Part shown: in pieces, positions 26,647-35,359 of the stretch | Layout: each line of letters starts with the position of its first letter | Numbering within the stretch: the first letter of the stretch is position 1 | Assembly (NCBI RefSeq): GCF_900142445.1 | Contig: NZ_FRAV01000002.1 | Span: forward strand, 164,049 to 228,048 | Direction of reading: 5' to 3' | DNA length: 64,000 nucleotides | Origin: Chryseobacterium polytrichastri | GTDB taxonomy: Bacteria; Bacteroidota; Bacteroidia; Flavobacteriales; Weeksellaceae | The notes under the pieces: model-generated | The model's database searches: none | What the model was told of the DNA's origin: nothing | The model's input: the letters and a program-made list of their open reading frames with translations, nothing else | Position numbers and translations under genes: made by a program

Positions 26647-27936
26647 TTACTTTTGATTTTTTTTCTTTTCTTCCTGCTGTTCCCAATACTGCTCCAACTT
26701 TTCAGCATGTTCTCGTTTTGAGGTTTTCACATAATCTAAAAATGTACTGTGTGATTTATGCCCTGTAATAGCCATAACGGTCTTATCGTCCAATTTGCCG
26801 TAATGATTCGAAACAAATGAGCGACGGCAAGTGTGAGAAGAAATTAGCTTAAATTTTGGATAATAACTTTTTTCCTTTCGGTTGGTTTCAGGATTTTTTA
26901 ATCCTCCCAGAATAACCTCAGTAATTCCCGCTAATTCACAGAGCTTTTTAACCTGTATATTGAATTTTTGTCTAATCATGGTAGGTAACACACCGTTTCT
27001 TTTTTCTATGATCTGTTTTAAGTGTGTGTGTATCGGTATTTCAACAAAACTGCCTGTCTTCTCGAGTTCAATAATTTTGATTCTGTTATTGGAAATGTCA
27101 AAACTGTTAATGCGCTTCAAATCTGAGATTCTGAGCCCTGTCCAGAGTCCTGTAATAAACAAATCACGAATCTCAGCTAATTCTTCGTTGTCTGATAAGT
27201 CATAATTAAAGATTAGATCTATCTCTTCCTCGTTCAGGTAAGTGTCAATAGTTTCTTCTTTTTTGATAGCAAAGTTTTTACTTTTGATCTCGGGATTTAT
27301 TTTATATCCTTTCTGTTCGGCTTCTCTGACATACTGTTTGATAGTGGTTAACTGTTTATCTATCGTTGTATTACTGTATGATGTGCAGACTTCTTTCAGA
27401 TAATACACAAACTTATTATGAAAGTCCAGACCAATATCTGTAATTCTCAGTTTTAGACCTGCATACTCCTGAAAATCTTTGATAAGCCCGAGAGTGTAAT
27501 TATGCCTTGTAATGGTTTTGTGATCTAATAAAGTACCTGTTCTAGGATTGATTTTAGTTTCTGATTCTTTGATAAACTGTTTGGCGAACGGATAAAAATA
27601 ATATCTCGGATCATCTTCTCCCTCTGGTCTTTCATGGAAGTCGTTAATGATTTTGATCAGCCAATCCGAATCAATCTTGTTTCCTTTGGGAAAATCTTCA
27701 ATAAATCGGTCAAATACATTTCTTTTGAGTTTATCTGTCTTTTTTCTGACATCTACATTGATAATATCAACACTCCGAGCACTCTTTTTTCCTTTGGAGA
27801 TTTTCTTGAACTTGAAATCTGAATCAAAAATAAAGATGTTGGTTTTTGCATTAATATCGATTTTATTGTGATAAAACCGTATATTTAGATTCACAGGAAC
27901 TTTTTTGCTATAAACTCCCAATTCTATATTTGCCAT
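26647..27936 (-). CDS. Tyrosine site-specific integrase
   Basis: A 429-residue tyrosine recombinase of the Bacteroidetes type. An N-terminal arm-binding domain is followed by a SAM-like core-binding domain (about 130-215, NYTLGLIKDFQEYAG ... TTIKQYVREAEQKG), and the catalytic domain has all expected residues: Arg in TGLWTGLRISDLKRI, His-x-x-Arg in SSHTCRRSFVSNHYG, His in GHKSHSTF and the nucleophile Tyr in FLDYVKTS. It lies at the right end of the accessory region and reads inward. It looks intact and should integrate and excise the element. Confidence 0.92.
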   Translation of the reverse strand: MANIELGVYSKKVPVNLNIRFYHNKIDINAKTNIFIFDSDFKFKKISKGKKSARSVDIINVDVRKKTDKLKRNVFDRFIEDFPKGNKIDSDWLIKIINDFHERPEGEDDPRYYFYPFAKQFIKESETKINPRTGTLLDHKTITRHNYTLGLIKDFQEYAGLKLRITDIGLDFHNKFVYYLKEVCTSYSNTTIDKQLTTIKQYVREAEQKGYKINPEIKSKNFAIKKEETIDTYLNEEEIDLIFNYDLSDNEELAEIRDLFITGLWTGLRISDLKRINSFDISNNRIKIIELEKTGSFVEIPIHTHLKQIIEKRNGVLPTMIRQKFNIQVKKLCELAGITEVILGGLKNPETNRKEKSYYPKFKLISSHTCRRSFVSNHYGKLDDKTVMAITGHKSHSTFLDYVKTSKREHAEKLEQYWEQQEEKKKNQK

Positions 27937-27981
27937 AAAATACTCATTTTAGGTATATGTAAAGATAATTAATTTTTCCGA

Positions 27982-27992
27982 TTTACTCCCGA
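27982..27992. repeat. Candidate right attachment-site repeat
   Basis: TTTACTCCCGA, identical and in the same orientation to 8435-8445. It lies 46 bases upstream of the integrase start codon, where an attachment site is common. Confidence 0.35.
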
Positions 27993-28007
27993 CTTGATTC
28001 TATATGT

Positions 28008-28047
28008 AGTTGTATTCAATTATACTCAGTTGTATTTAATTAGATAC
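28008..28047. repeat. Tandem 20-base repeat upstream of the integrase
   Basis: AGTTGTATTCAATTATACTC is followed directly by AGTTGTATTTAATTAGATAC (16 of 20 identical). Position and phasing suit integrase arm-type sites. It is followed by an imperfect hairpin, AAACCC (28048-28053) with GGGTTT at 28066-28071. Confidence 0.45.
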
Positions 28048-28217
28048 AAACCCCTGTAAATACAAGGGTTTATCATACAGTAAGATTCAAGTAAATTCAA
28101 TGGCTAGTCCAATCTGGGCTAGGGTATTTGCCCGAATTTCATTTCTTGTCGAAAAATCAACTTTCAGTTTGTCATGCCGTAGGGATCCGGATTCGAATCT
28201 TTCCATACTATAAATCT

Positions 28218-28250
28218 AAACCTAACAGGTTTTCAAAACCTGTTAGGTTT
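28218..28250. repeat. Perfect 33-base palindrome (16-base arms)
   Basis: AAACCTAACAGGTTTT, one central C, then its exact complement AAAACCTGTTAGGTTT. The same geometry and a related centre (AGGTTTT/AAACCT) occur at 48153-48185. It can end transcription in either direction, but no gene ends nearby, so it is better seen as a dispersed palindromic repeat. Confidence 0.75.
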
Positions 28251-28436
28251 GTTTTAATATTTCTAAAAATGATGTTTCATATACCTCTTAATCTCAGAAC
28301 AAGCGAACGATTGCTAACAAGTCATAAAATCTTAAAAGCATCATTAAAAGGAACAATATTTTTAGTTCACAATTTATTAATCATTACCAATAAATTATTA
28401 CTCATAATTTAGAATCATTATTTTTCTCAATTTGAT

Positions 28437-28444
28437 TATTTTTG
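28437..28444 (+). promoter_or_regulatory. Putative -7 promoter box of the MFS gene
   Basis: TATTTTTG matches TAnnTTTG only 7 bases before the ATG at 28452, predicting a leader of just a few bases. Confidence 0.5.
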
Positions 28445-28451
28445 CAGGATT

Positions 28452-29675
28452 ATGGAAAATTCAAGGAAAAAAGCAGCCATAGGCTTTATATTTATAACGC
28501 TGTTGATTGATATTACAGGATGGGGGATTATTATCCCTGTTGTTCCTAAGTTAATCGAAGAGCTGATTCATGCAGATATAAGTGAAGCCGCTAAGTATGG
28601 AGGTTGGCTAGGATTCGCATATGCTTTTACTCAGTTTATATTTTCACCCGTGGTAGGAAATTTGAGTGATAAGTACGGAAGAAGACCTATTATTTTGATC
28701 TCCCTTTTTGGTTTTGCTATAGATTATATTTTCCTTGCATTGGCCCCGACAATCTGGTGGCTCTTTTTAGGGCGAATTATTGCTGGAATTACAGGTGCCA
28801 GCGTCACAACGGCCAGCGCCTATATTGCAGATATTTCTACAGATGAAGATCGTGCGAAAAACTTTGGTTTAATTGGAGCTGCCTTTGGCTTAGGCTTCAT
28901 TATTGGACCTGTTCTTGGTGGTGTTTTAGGACATTATGGAGCGAGAGTTCCTTTCTATGCGGCGGCAGGTTTATGTTTGCTTAATTTCCTTTATGGATAT
29001 TTCATTCTTCCGGAAAGTTTGGATAAAGATAAGCGTAGAGAGTTTGATTGGAAACGCGCAAATCCTGTAGGTTCATTTAAATTTTTAGGGAAGCATCCGG
29101 AGATTTCAGGATTGATCGTTGCTTTAATTTTAATTTATATTGCCGGACACGCAGTACAGAGCAATTGGAGCTTCTTTACAATGTACAAATTCAGCTGGAC
29201 AGAAAGAATGGTGGGGATTTCTCTCGGGGTAGTCGGGTTATTGGTCGGATTGGTTCAGGGAGTTTTAATACGATGGACAACCCCAAGATTGGGAGAACAT
29301 AAAAGTATCTATTACGGATTGGCATTATACGCACTCGGAATGTTGTTATTTGCATTTGCTACAGAAGGCTGGATGATGTTTGCTTTCTTAATACCTTATT
29401 GTTTAGGAGGAATTTGTGGTCCGGCTCTTCAGTCAGTGATTACGAAAAGTGTTCCGGCAAATGAGCAGGGTGAACTTCAGGGTGCATTAACGAGTTTAAT
29501 GAGTGCGACTTCAATTGTAGGTCCTCCCATGATGACGAATCTATTTTATTATTTTACACACGATGAAGCCCCGTTTAAATTCTCAGGAGCACCATTTTTC
29601 TTGGCATTTCTATTGATGACAGCCAGTGTTGTGGCTACGTATTATGCTTTTCAAAAAAATAAAATTAAAAAGTAA
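28452..29675 (+). CDS. TCR/Tet-family MFS transporter
   Basis: A 407-residue, 12-helix major facilitator. Motif A reads [14 protein letters not shown] in the 2-3 loop, and the start [19 protein letters not shown] is the classic TCR/Tet N-terminus. The motif C region reads [22 protein letters not shown]. Relatives export drugs such as tetracycline by proton antiport, but many chromosomal copies give no resistance, so substrate is unknown. It has its own promoter and terminator and lies just outside the accessory element. Confidence 0.88.
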   Translation: MENSRKKAAIGFIFITLLIDITGWGIIIPVVPKLIEELIHADISEAAKYGGWLGFAYAFTQFIFSPVVGNLSDKYGRRPIILISLFGFAIDYIFLALAPTIWWLFLGRIIAGITGASVTTASAYIADISTDEDRAKNFGLIGAAFGLGFIIGPVLGGVLGHYGARVPFYAAAGLCLLNFLYGYFILPESLDKDKRREFDWKRANPVGSFKFLGKHPEISGLIVALILIYIAGHAVQSNWSFFTMYKFSWTERMVGISLGVVGLLVGLVQGVLIRWTTPRLGEHKSIYYGLALYALGMLLFAFATEGWMMFAFLIPYCLGGICGPALQSVITKSVPANEQGELQGALTSLMSATSIVGPPMMTNLFYYFTHDEAPFKFSGAPFFLAFLLMTASVVATYYAFQKNKIKK

Positions 29676-29695
29676 AACAATTTAGATAAATAGAG

Positions 29696-29725
29696 CAGGG
29701 AATCAATAGTTGGTTCCCTGTTTCG
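29696..29725 (+). terminator. Terminator of the MFS gene
   Basis: CAGGGAA (29696-29702) pairs with TTCCCTG (29714-29720), followed by TTTCGTTT. Confidence 0.75.
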
Positions 29726-29879
29726 TTTGAATAATAAGAGAAAAAGATAGGTTTAGAATTAGCTCAGTTCATGAATTATAAATTAACCATAATCTCAAAT
29801 TATGGTCTGTGAGAAAATACAAAACTTAAAATTTGTTTAAAATATACCATAACTGTATTTACATATGTATAATCTTTCG

Positions 29880-29887
29880 TAATTTTG
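29880..29887 (+). promoter_or_regulatory. Putative -7 promoter box of tatA
   Basis: TAATTTTG matches TAnnTTTG and ends only 4 bases before the tatA ATG. If the usual distance to the start of transcription holds, the mRNA begins at or next to the start codon, making it nearly leaderless. Confidence 0.45.
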
Positions 29888-29891
29888 TATT

Positions 29892-30227
29892 ATGGAATTA
29901 AGCTTTGGAGAAATGGCATTGATCGCAGTGGCGATTGTTGTATTATTCGGACCGGATAAACTTCCTTCGATAGCGCGTGACCTAGGGGCAGGCGTAAGAA
30001 AAATGCGTGGAGCAGTGGAAGATATTAAAACGGAAATAATGAAGGAAACAGATAATCCTGTTTCTGAAATAAAGCGTGAGATAGAGAAGGTGAAAGATGC
30101 CGCAAAAGAGTTCAACCCGATGAATGATATGCACAAAGATTTCTTACCAAATCCAACTGCATCTAATGAACCACCTAAGCCAAAGCCTGCCGATGACGAA
30201 ACTCACGAAGGGCCGGTAAGCAGATAA
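29892..30227 (+). CDS. tatA: Twin-arginine translocase subunit TatA/TatB-like
   Basis: A 111-residue protein with one N-terminal membrane helix (residues about 4-20, LSFGEMALIAVAIVVLFGPD), the FGPDKLP hinge, an amphipathic helix (SIARDLGAGVRKMRGAVEDI) and a long charged tail rich in Pro near the end. This is the layout of TatA/TatB, which help fold-competent proteins cross the inner membrane. Bacteroidetes usually lack a distinct TatB, and a TatA-like protein may cover both roles. tatC is not in the window. Three bases separate it from the PAP2 gene. Confidence 0.88.
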   Translation: MELSFGEMALIAVAIVVLFGPDKLPSIARDLGAGVRKMRGAVEDIKTEIMKETDNPVSEIKREIEKVKDAAKEFNPMNDMHKDFLPNPTASNEPPKPKPADDETHEGPVSR

Positions 30228-30230
30228 TCC

Positions 30231-30797
30231 ATGGAAGAAATTATTCAGGAAGATAAGAAGGTCTTTTTGTTTCTCAATAATTTGGGAGATTCTTCTTTTG
30301 ATCAGTTTTGGATGTTGATCTCCAGTACTTGGATTTGGGTTCCCCTTTACATTATATTTCTTTATTTTTTATATAAAAATTACAAACTAAGATCTTTAGT
30401 TTTTATTCTCATATTTATAGCCATTGGAGTTACGGTTTCAGATCAGTTAGCAAGTGTGTTCAAGTATGGTGTGGCGAGGCTAAGACCCTGTCATGATCCC
30501 ACACTGGAACATCACATGAGAATTGTGAAATGTGGCGGACAGTTCGGATTTTATTCCGCACATGCTTCTAACACCTTTTTCTTAGCCACTTATTTAAGCA
30601 TTTTATTAAGAAAGAAGCTCAGTTGGTTTCCTTATGCTATATTTGTATGGGCTGTAGTAGTAGCATATAGTCGAATTTATTTAGGAGTGCATTTCCCGAT
30701 AGATATTTTGGTGGGGGCGTTTGTTGGACTTTTATTGGGAGTGATATTTGGTGCACTTGCCAAAAAAGTGATCAATAAACAAAATATAACCTCATGA
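30231..30797 (+). CDS. PAP2-family membrane phosphatase
   Basis: A 188-residue integral membrane phosphatase. The three PAP2 motifs are visible: KYGVARLRP (KxxxxxxRP), YSAHASN in place of PSGH, and SRIYLGVHFPIDILVG with the catalytic His. Five or six membrane helices. Such enzymes dephosphorylate undecaprenyl pyrophosphate or lipid phosphates at the outer face of the inner membrane. Starts 3 bases after tatA and overlaps the TPR gene by 4 bases, so translation is coupled. Confidence 0.88.
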   Translation: MEEIIQEDKKVFLFLNNLGDSSFDQFWMLISSTWIWVPLYIIFLYFLYKNYKLRSLVFILIFIAIGVTVSDQLASVFKYGVARLRPCHDPTLEHHMRIVKCGGQFGFYSAHASNTFFLATYLSILLRKKLSWFPYAIFVWAVVVAYSRIYLGVHFPIDILVGAFVGLLLGVIFGALAKKVINKQNITS

Positions 30798-31606
30798 AAA
30801 AACATTTATTACTTGTAGCATTAGCTTTTACCTCACTCCAATTTTACGCTCAGGACAAAAAAACTGCAGAAGAATGCTTTAAGAAAGCAGATTACAAATG
30901 TGCTGAAGAGCAATATTCGAAGTTAGCAGAGAAAGAGCAGATCCAAAAATTTCAGGCAGAATATTACGATAACCTAGGAACCGCTCAAAGGAGGCTAGGG
31001 AAGACTGCTTTAGCTTTTAAATCGTATGAATCGGCTTTAAAGGCTAATCCTCTATCAGTTTCTGTATATGCTAATCTGGCTTCTCTACATAGTCAGAAAG
31101 GTAATAAAGCAAAGGCATTGGAGTATATTGCAAGAGGACTTCAGGTAGATGCCGAAAATCCCGACTTGTATTTAACCCGCTCCAAAATTTACGACAGTCA
31201 GGGTAAAAAAGATTTAGCTCTAAAAGATTTAAATCAAATCCTAACCTTTGCGCCCGATAACATTTATGCAAAAACGGGATTGGCAACGCTGAAGAAAAAT
31301 AACGGCGATTTAGAAGGGGCTTTAAAAGATTATAATCAACTGATTTCAGAGAAACCTGAATCTTTGTTATACAATGGAAGAGCTGATGTTTATTTCAAAA
31401 TGAAAAAATATAAAGAAGCCCTTGTTGATATTAATAAAGCAATCTCTATTGATCCAAAATTTTCCCAATCCTACGTTACAAAAGCTTTAATACTTTTTGA
31501 TACTGCTAAAACAAAAGAAGCGTGTACTACTTTGGATAAAGCAGTAAGTGTAGGATACGAAAAAGCTGTATTGGCAGATTATTATGCTAAATGTACAGCA
31601 AAATAA
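30794..31606 (+). CDS. Exported tetratricopeptide-repeat protein
   Basis: A 270-residue protein with a signal peptide (MKKHLLLVALAFTSLQFYAQ) and about six TPR units from residue 25 to 265 (for example YYDNLGTAQRRLGKTALAFK, SVYANLASLHSQKGNKAKAL, LYLTRSKIYDSQGKKDLALK). TPRs mediate protein binding; the partner is unknown. The start codon overlaps the stop of the PAP2 gene (ATGA), so tatA, the PAP2 gene and this gene form an operon. Confidence 0.82.
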   Translation: MKKHLLLVALAFTSLQFYAQDKKTAEECFKKADYKCAEEQYSKLAEKEQIQKFQAEYYDNLGTAQRRLGKTALAFKSYESALKANPLSVSVYANLASLHSQKGNKAKALEYIARGLQVDAENPDLYLTRSKIYDSQGKKDLALKDLNQILTFAPDNIYAKTGLATLKKNNGDLEGALKDYNQLISEKPESLLYNGRADVYFKMKKYKEALVDINKAISIDPKFSQSYVTKALILFDTAKTKEACTTLDKAVSVGYEKAVLADYYAKCTAK

Positions 31607-31641
31607 ATAAGGTTTTCTCTGTAAAACCATAAAGAATAGAT

Positions 31642-32103
31642 ATGTTAAACATTGTTCTCGTAGAACCCGAAATACCGAATAACACAGGTAACATCGGACG
31701 GTTATGTGTAGGTACAGAAAGTAGATTACACTTAATTCATCCCTTTGGATTTATAATTAATGATAAAAACCTGAAACGTTCCGGTTTAGATTATTGGGTA
31801 CATCTTGATGTTACAGAATATGCGAATGTTGATGAATGGATTCAACAGATTCATGATACATCCCGTGTCTTTTTAATGAGTTCACATGCCGAAAAATCGT
31901 ATTTAGAAACTGATTTTCAAGATGGAGACTGGCTGGTTTTTGGTAAAGAAAGTGTTGGATTGAGTAAAGATGTTTTATCTCGTTTTGAGAATCATTTAAC
32001 GATCCCAATGTCCAATTTAATCCGAAGTTTTAATATCGCAAATTCCGTAGCTTTTGTGGTTGGCGAAGGGAAAAGACAGATTGGTTTAAAAGGTAAAATA
32101 TAA
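31642..32103 (+). CDS. trmL: tRNA (cytidine(34)-2'-O)-methyltransferase
   Basis: A 153-residue SPOUT methyltransferase that 2'-O-methylates the wobble base of certain leucine tRNAs. Characteristic parts: MLNIVLVEPEIPNNTGNIGR at the start, WLVFGKESVGLSKDVL, and the trefoil-knot end IPMSNLIRSFNIANSVAFVVGE. Length is typical. It follows the TPR gene by 35 bases and may belong to the same transcript. Confidence 0.92.
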   Translation: MLNIVLVEPEIPNNTGNIGRLCVGTESRLHLIHPFGFIINDKNLKRSGLDYWVHLDVTEYANVDEWIQQIHDTSRVFLMSSHAEKSYLETDFQDGDWLVFGKESVGLSKDVLSRFENHLTIPMSNLIRSFNIANSVAFVVGEGKRQIGLKGKI

Positions 32104-32109
32104 AGTTTC

Positions 32110-32283
32110 AACCACAAAAGAGACAAAAGTTCTTATTTGATGGATAAAGCTTAGTTACTGAGAAAGTAAAGATTTACAAAAGAATAAAAATCTTTGATTT
32201 TTAAAACCTTATATGTTCTTATTTGCTATTCAATAATAAACTTAAAATAGCTCAAGTGTTAATCTTTTGTTTCTTTTGCGGTT
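32110..32283. repeat. MITE-like element, copy 1
   Basis: About 174 bases bounded by imperfect inverted ends: AACCACAAAAGAGACAAAAG on the left and CTTTTGTTTCTTTTGCGGTT on the right. The interior right half (CTTATATGTTCTTATTTGCT ... AATAAACTTAAAATAG ... TTAATCTTTTG) matches the same part of the element at 47001-47166. No coding capacity. It fills most of the spacer between the convergent trmL and rlmH genes. Confidence 0.7.
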
Positions 32284-32310
32284 TTGAAATAAAATAGTTT
32301 AAATATAGTT

Positions 32311-32784
32311 TTAATCGTTATGATAAGGCTTCCCTTGTAAGATCTGATCTGCACGATACAACTGTTCAACAATAAATAACCGGATCATCTGGTGCGTAAA
32401 TGTCATTTTAGATAATGACATTTTTTCGTTTGTTCTACTGTATATTTCATCTGAAAAACCATAAGCTCCTCCAATCAAAATATGAATTTTTTTCACTGAA
32501 GAATTCATCCATATGTCTATTTTTTGAGAAAATTCTCTGCTTGTAAATTGTTTTCCTTTTTCGTCTAAAATCACAACCAGATCATTTTTGTCGATATGAT
32601 TAGAAAATAACTTGGCTTCTTCTTTTTTTAATAAATCTGGAGAAAGGTTTTTGGCATTTTTTACATCCGGAATTTCTATGATGTCAAAATTCCAGTGTTT
32701 TGGAAGACGAATAAGGTAATAATTGATTAAAGAAGTTATTTCTTTGTCATCCGTTTTGCCAATGCAGAGTAAATTGATACGCAT
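32311..32784 (-). CDS. rlmH: 23S rRNA (pseudouridine(1915)-N(3))-methyltransferase
   Basis: A 157-residue SPOUT enzyme that methylates pseudouridine 1915 in helix 69 of 23S rRNA. Hallmarks: VVILDEKGKQFTSREFSQKI, LIGGAYGFSDEIYSR and the C-terminal SLSKMTFTHQMIRLFIVEQL followed by YRADQILQGKPYHND. Length is exactly typical. Divergent from the YihY gene across a 31-base spacer; a TATATTTG -7 box on this strand lies at 32811-32804. Confidence 0.95.
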   Translation of the reverse strand: MRINLLCIGKTDDKEITSLINYYLIRLPKHWNFDIIEIPDVKNAKNLSPDLLKKEEAKLFSNHIDKNDLVVILDEKGKQFTSREFSQKIDIWMNSSVKKIHILIGGAYGFSDEIYSRTNEKMSLSKMTFTHQMIRLFIVEQLYRADQILQGKPYHND

Positions 32785-32788
32785 TTCT

Positions 32789-32811
32789 TATCTTTGTTAG
32801 GCGCAAATATA
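32789..32811. promoter_or_regulatory. Back-to-back promoter boxes for rlmH and the YihY gene
   Basis: TATCTTTG (32789-32796, plus strand) would serve the YihY/BrkB gene at 32816. TATATTTG on the minus strand (32811-32804) would serve rlmH at 32784. The two sit in a 31-base spacer, so polymerase binding on one side should exclude the other. Confidence 0.5.
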
Positions 32812-32815
32812 CTTT

Positions 32816-33775
32816 ATGAATTTTAAAATTCCCAGATTCCTCTTAAAAATTCAAAAATTCTTTGATGATATACATATTCCTGTGTTGGGAATTTCGCTTT
32901 GGGAGATGTTTCAAATCTATATTACGGGGATTTTTAAAGGAAAGATAGGAAGAAAAGCAGCAGCAATTTCTTGGAGTTTTACCATCAGTTTGTTTCCGTT
33001 TTTACTTTTCTTATTGTCTGTTTTACCTTATATGCCGCATTATGACAAGCTTCAGTTTTATATTTTTGAGGTATTGATTCATAATGTTTTTCCTTCCAAT
33101 ATGGAAAATGATGTGAGGGGGTATATTGAGAATAATATCATACCTAATATGAAGGGAATTAGTAATTTAACAATTGTGTTGGCATTGGTTTTTGCCACCA
33201 ACGGAACTTTTTCTTTAATCAATGGATTTAATGAAAATTCTGAGGAAAAATTATCTGATGTAAAAGAATTTATCCTTTCGTTTTTTATCACCATCGGCTT
33301 TATTACTATTGTTTTTCTGGCTCTTTTCGGAGTGTATTATGTGGAAGTTGTAATGAAACTGTATACACCGGCTTATGATATTTCATGGTTGGTGAAAAAC
33401 CTTTCAAGTATTATTGGGTTTGTTTCTTTTCCGTTATTCTATTTTATTCTTTTGGCGTTATTTTACTGGTTGGGAACAGTGAAAATTGCGAGGTTCAGAC
33501 AAGCAGTTCCTGGCGCTATTTTAACCACTGTTTTATTTGTGGTTACCACTTACTTCTTTGCGCTTTATGTAAAGAATATAGCGAGATACAACGTATTGTA
33601 CGGATCCATCGGAAGTATGATCTTATTAATGGTTTGGGTGAATGTAAATGTATATCTTCTCTTATTCGGAAATGAATTGAATATGGCAATCAGAAAAATA
33701 AGAATGGAAAAATTATTATCTGATGAACTTAAAAAAGAAGAGTTACGTTGCTATTCTAATGGCAATGAATCTTGA
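32816..33775 (+). CDS. YihY/BrkB-family membrane protein
   Basis: A 319-residue inner-membrane protein with about six helices. The family signature is seen in the first cytoplasmic part (IGRKAAAISWSFTISLFPFLLFLLSVLPYM) and the last helices (AVPGAILTTVLFVVTTYFFA ... YGSIGSMILLMVWVNVNVYLLLFGNELN). The family was once named ribonuclease BN by mistake; its real role is not settled and may be transport. Followed 36 bases later by a lipoprotein gene. Confidence 0.85.
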   Translation: MNFKIPRFLLKIQKFFDDIHIPVLGISLWEMFQIYITGIFKGKIGRKAAAISWSFTISLFPFLLFLLSVLPYMPHYDKLQFYIFEVLIHNVFPSNMENDVRGYIENNIIPNMKGISNLTIVLALVFATNGTFSLINGFNENSEEKLSDVKEFILSFFITIGFITIVFLALFGVYYVEVVMKLYTPAYDISWLVKNLSSIIGFVSFPLFYFILLALFYWLGTVKIARFRQAVPGAILTTVLFVVTTYFFALYVKNIARYNVLYGSIGSMILLMVWVNVNVYLLLFGNELNMAIRKIRMEKLLSDELKKEELRCYSNGNES

Positions 33776-33811
33776 TACTGAATAATAAAATAAATGAAAA
33801 AACGATAACTT

Positions 33812-34186
33812 ATGAAACTACGAATTAAACATCTACTCCTTATATTCCCATTATTATTGGTCTTTTCATGCGAGCATCTTGATGAAATAGAACGAAATAA
33901 ACAACAGGAAAATATTACCTCACCTTACATGGGGAAATGGAGTGGAAGTTACTCAGGAGATCAAAGCGGAACTTTAATTTTAAATGTAGGTAAAAGCGGA
34001 ACCATAGAAGGAATAAAAACTTCCCAAGGTCAGCAGGAGACTTTTTATTCGGGGCTTATTGGTTCTTCTATCAATAGCGCAGCAACATCTGGTTCAGGAT
34101 TCATTTTATATGGGAACTTACAAAGTAAATCCGGGACATGGAAAATGGGCAGCCTAAATGGAACGTGGTCTGTTACCAAAAACTAA
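33812..34186 (+). CDS. Small lipoprotein of unknown function
   Basis: A 124-residue protein with a lipoprotein signal (lipobox LVFSC, cysteine at about residue 20), then a glycine/serine-rich beta domain from MGKWSGSYSGDQSGTLILNV to LNGTWSVTKN. The pattern, with repeated GTW/G-W turns, suggests a small beta-barrel or lipocalin-like fold. The stop codon overlaps that of nhaA by a few bases, so the two genes converge with no spacer. Function unknown. Confidence 0.75.
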   Translation: MKLRIKHLLLIFPLLLVFSCEHLDEIERNKQQENITSPYMGKWSGSYSGDQSGTLILNVGKSGTIEGIKTSQGQQETFYSGLIGSSINSAATSGSGFILYGNLQSKSGTWKMGSLNGTWSVTKN

Positions 34187-35358
34187 TTCTCTATAACCTC
34201 CTTCTTTTTAGATCCTATATTTAATATCATATATCCTAAAAAGGCAGCTAAGAAAGAAGCAATTAAGATTGCAAATTTAGCTTGATCCTGAATCTCAATT
34301 TCTCCTTTGAAGGAAAGAAGTGCGATGAAAATAGACATCGTAAAACCAATTCCTGCTAGAAATCCAACGCCAATCATTTGCGTCCAAGAACTGTTTTGAG
34401 GAAGAGTACTTAGCTTTAATTTTATTGCAATAAAAGAGAATAAATTAATTCCTATTAATTTACCTATAATCAAACCACCAATGATACCTAAGCCTAAAGT
34501 ACTGGTAAGACCTTCAACCATTCCTTTATTAAAAGCAATATTGGTATTGGTTAAGGCAAATATCGGCATGATTAAGAAGCTTACCGGAAAATGGAGGGTA
34601 TGTTCTAATTTTTCTAAAGGTGAAATTTCTACATGGGAAGCATTTGTTGGAATTGAAAACGCCAATAAGACCCCTGCAATGGTAGCATGAATTCCTGAAT
34701 GGTGTAAGAAATACCATAAAAATAAACCCGGAATGATATAGAAAATAATCTTTGTCACCTTTAAATAATTCAATAAAAATAACAAAGCCGTTACTCCAAA
34801 AGACAACAATAAATACGTCCAGTGGATTTGTTCGGTATAAAAAATAGCAATTACTAAAATAGCTCCTAAGTCATCAACAATAGCTAAGGCAGCAAGAAAT
34901 ATTTTAATAGAATTCGGGATCTTACTTCCCAACATTGAAATAATAGCTAAAGAGAAAGCAATATCTGTCGCCATAGGAATTCCCCAGCCATTGGCATAAG
35001 GAGTTCCTGCATTGAATGCACTGTAAATAATAGCAGGAATAGCCATTCCTCCAATAGCGGCGAAAATAGGAAGTGATGCATTTTTAAAAGATGAAAGTTC
35101 ACCTTCTACCATTTCTCTTTTTATTTCAAGACCAACCAAAAGGAAAAATATTGCCATTAGCCCATCATTGATCCAAATGCTGATAGGGTATTTTAAATGA
35201 AAAAGGTTAACACCTATTTCATGATCCAAAAAATGTTGAAAGCTTTCGCCTGCAGATGAATTAGCAATCAATAAAGAGACTAATACACAAAAAATAAGCA
35301 GTATTCCCGATGATTGATTGTTGTTGAAAAATTTTTTAAAATATACAGATAAATTCAT
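34183..35358 (-). CDS. nhaA: Na+/H+ antiporter NhaA
   Basis: A 391-residue, roughly 12-helix antiporter exporting Na+ in exchange for H+. The paired aspartates of the ion site are in ALAIVDDLGAILVIAIFYT. Other NhaA marks are FLLVGLEIKREMVEGEL and GGMAIPAIIYSAFN and WGIPMATDIAFSLAIISMLG. Lies 1 base after relA/spoT on the same strand, so co-transcribed. Its last bases overlap the convergent lipoprotein gene. Confidence 0.95.
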   Translation of the reverse strand: MNLSVYFKKFFNNNQSSGILLIFCVLVSLLIANSSAGESFQHFLDHEIGVNLFHLKYPISIWINDGLMAIFFLLVGLEIKREMVEGELSSFKNASLPIFAAIGGMAIPAIIYSAFNAGTPYANGWGIPMATDIAFSLAIISMLGSKIPNSIKIFLAALAIVDDLGAILVIAIFYTEQIHWTYLLLSFGVTALLFLLNYLKVTKIIFYIIPGLFLWYFLHHSGIHATIAGVLLAFSIPTNASHVEISPLEKLEHTLHFPVSFLIMPIFALTNTNIAFNKGMVEGLTSTLGLGIIGGLIIGKLIGINLFSFIAIKLKLSTLPQNSSWTQMIGVGFLAGIGFTMSIFIALLSFKGEIEIQDQAKFAILIASFLAAFLGYMILNIGSKKKEVIEN

Positions 35359-35359
35359 G

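Larger units (their letters stand above)
27937..28451. other. 515-bp junction region between integrase and MFS gene
   Basis: Contains, from left, a TTTACTCCCGA repeat (27982-27992), a tandem 20-base repeat (28008-28047), a hairpin (28048-28071), a long palindrome (28218-28250) and the promoter of the MFS gene (28437-28444). A 94-codon frame at 28128-28412 runs through the palindrome and is not regarded as a gene. No tRNA is present that could serve as an integration target. Confidence 0.55.

Noticed and set aside
28081..28210. Possible tRNA used as integration target (GGATTCGAATC near 28187)
   Set aside because: No acceptor, D or anticodon stem could be formed; GATTCGAATC is merely a short palindrome.
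28128..28412. 94-codon frame beside the integrase
   Set aside because: It crosses the perfect palindrome at 28218-28250 and has no family features; its N-terminal part shows no coding bias.
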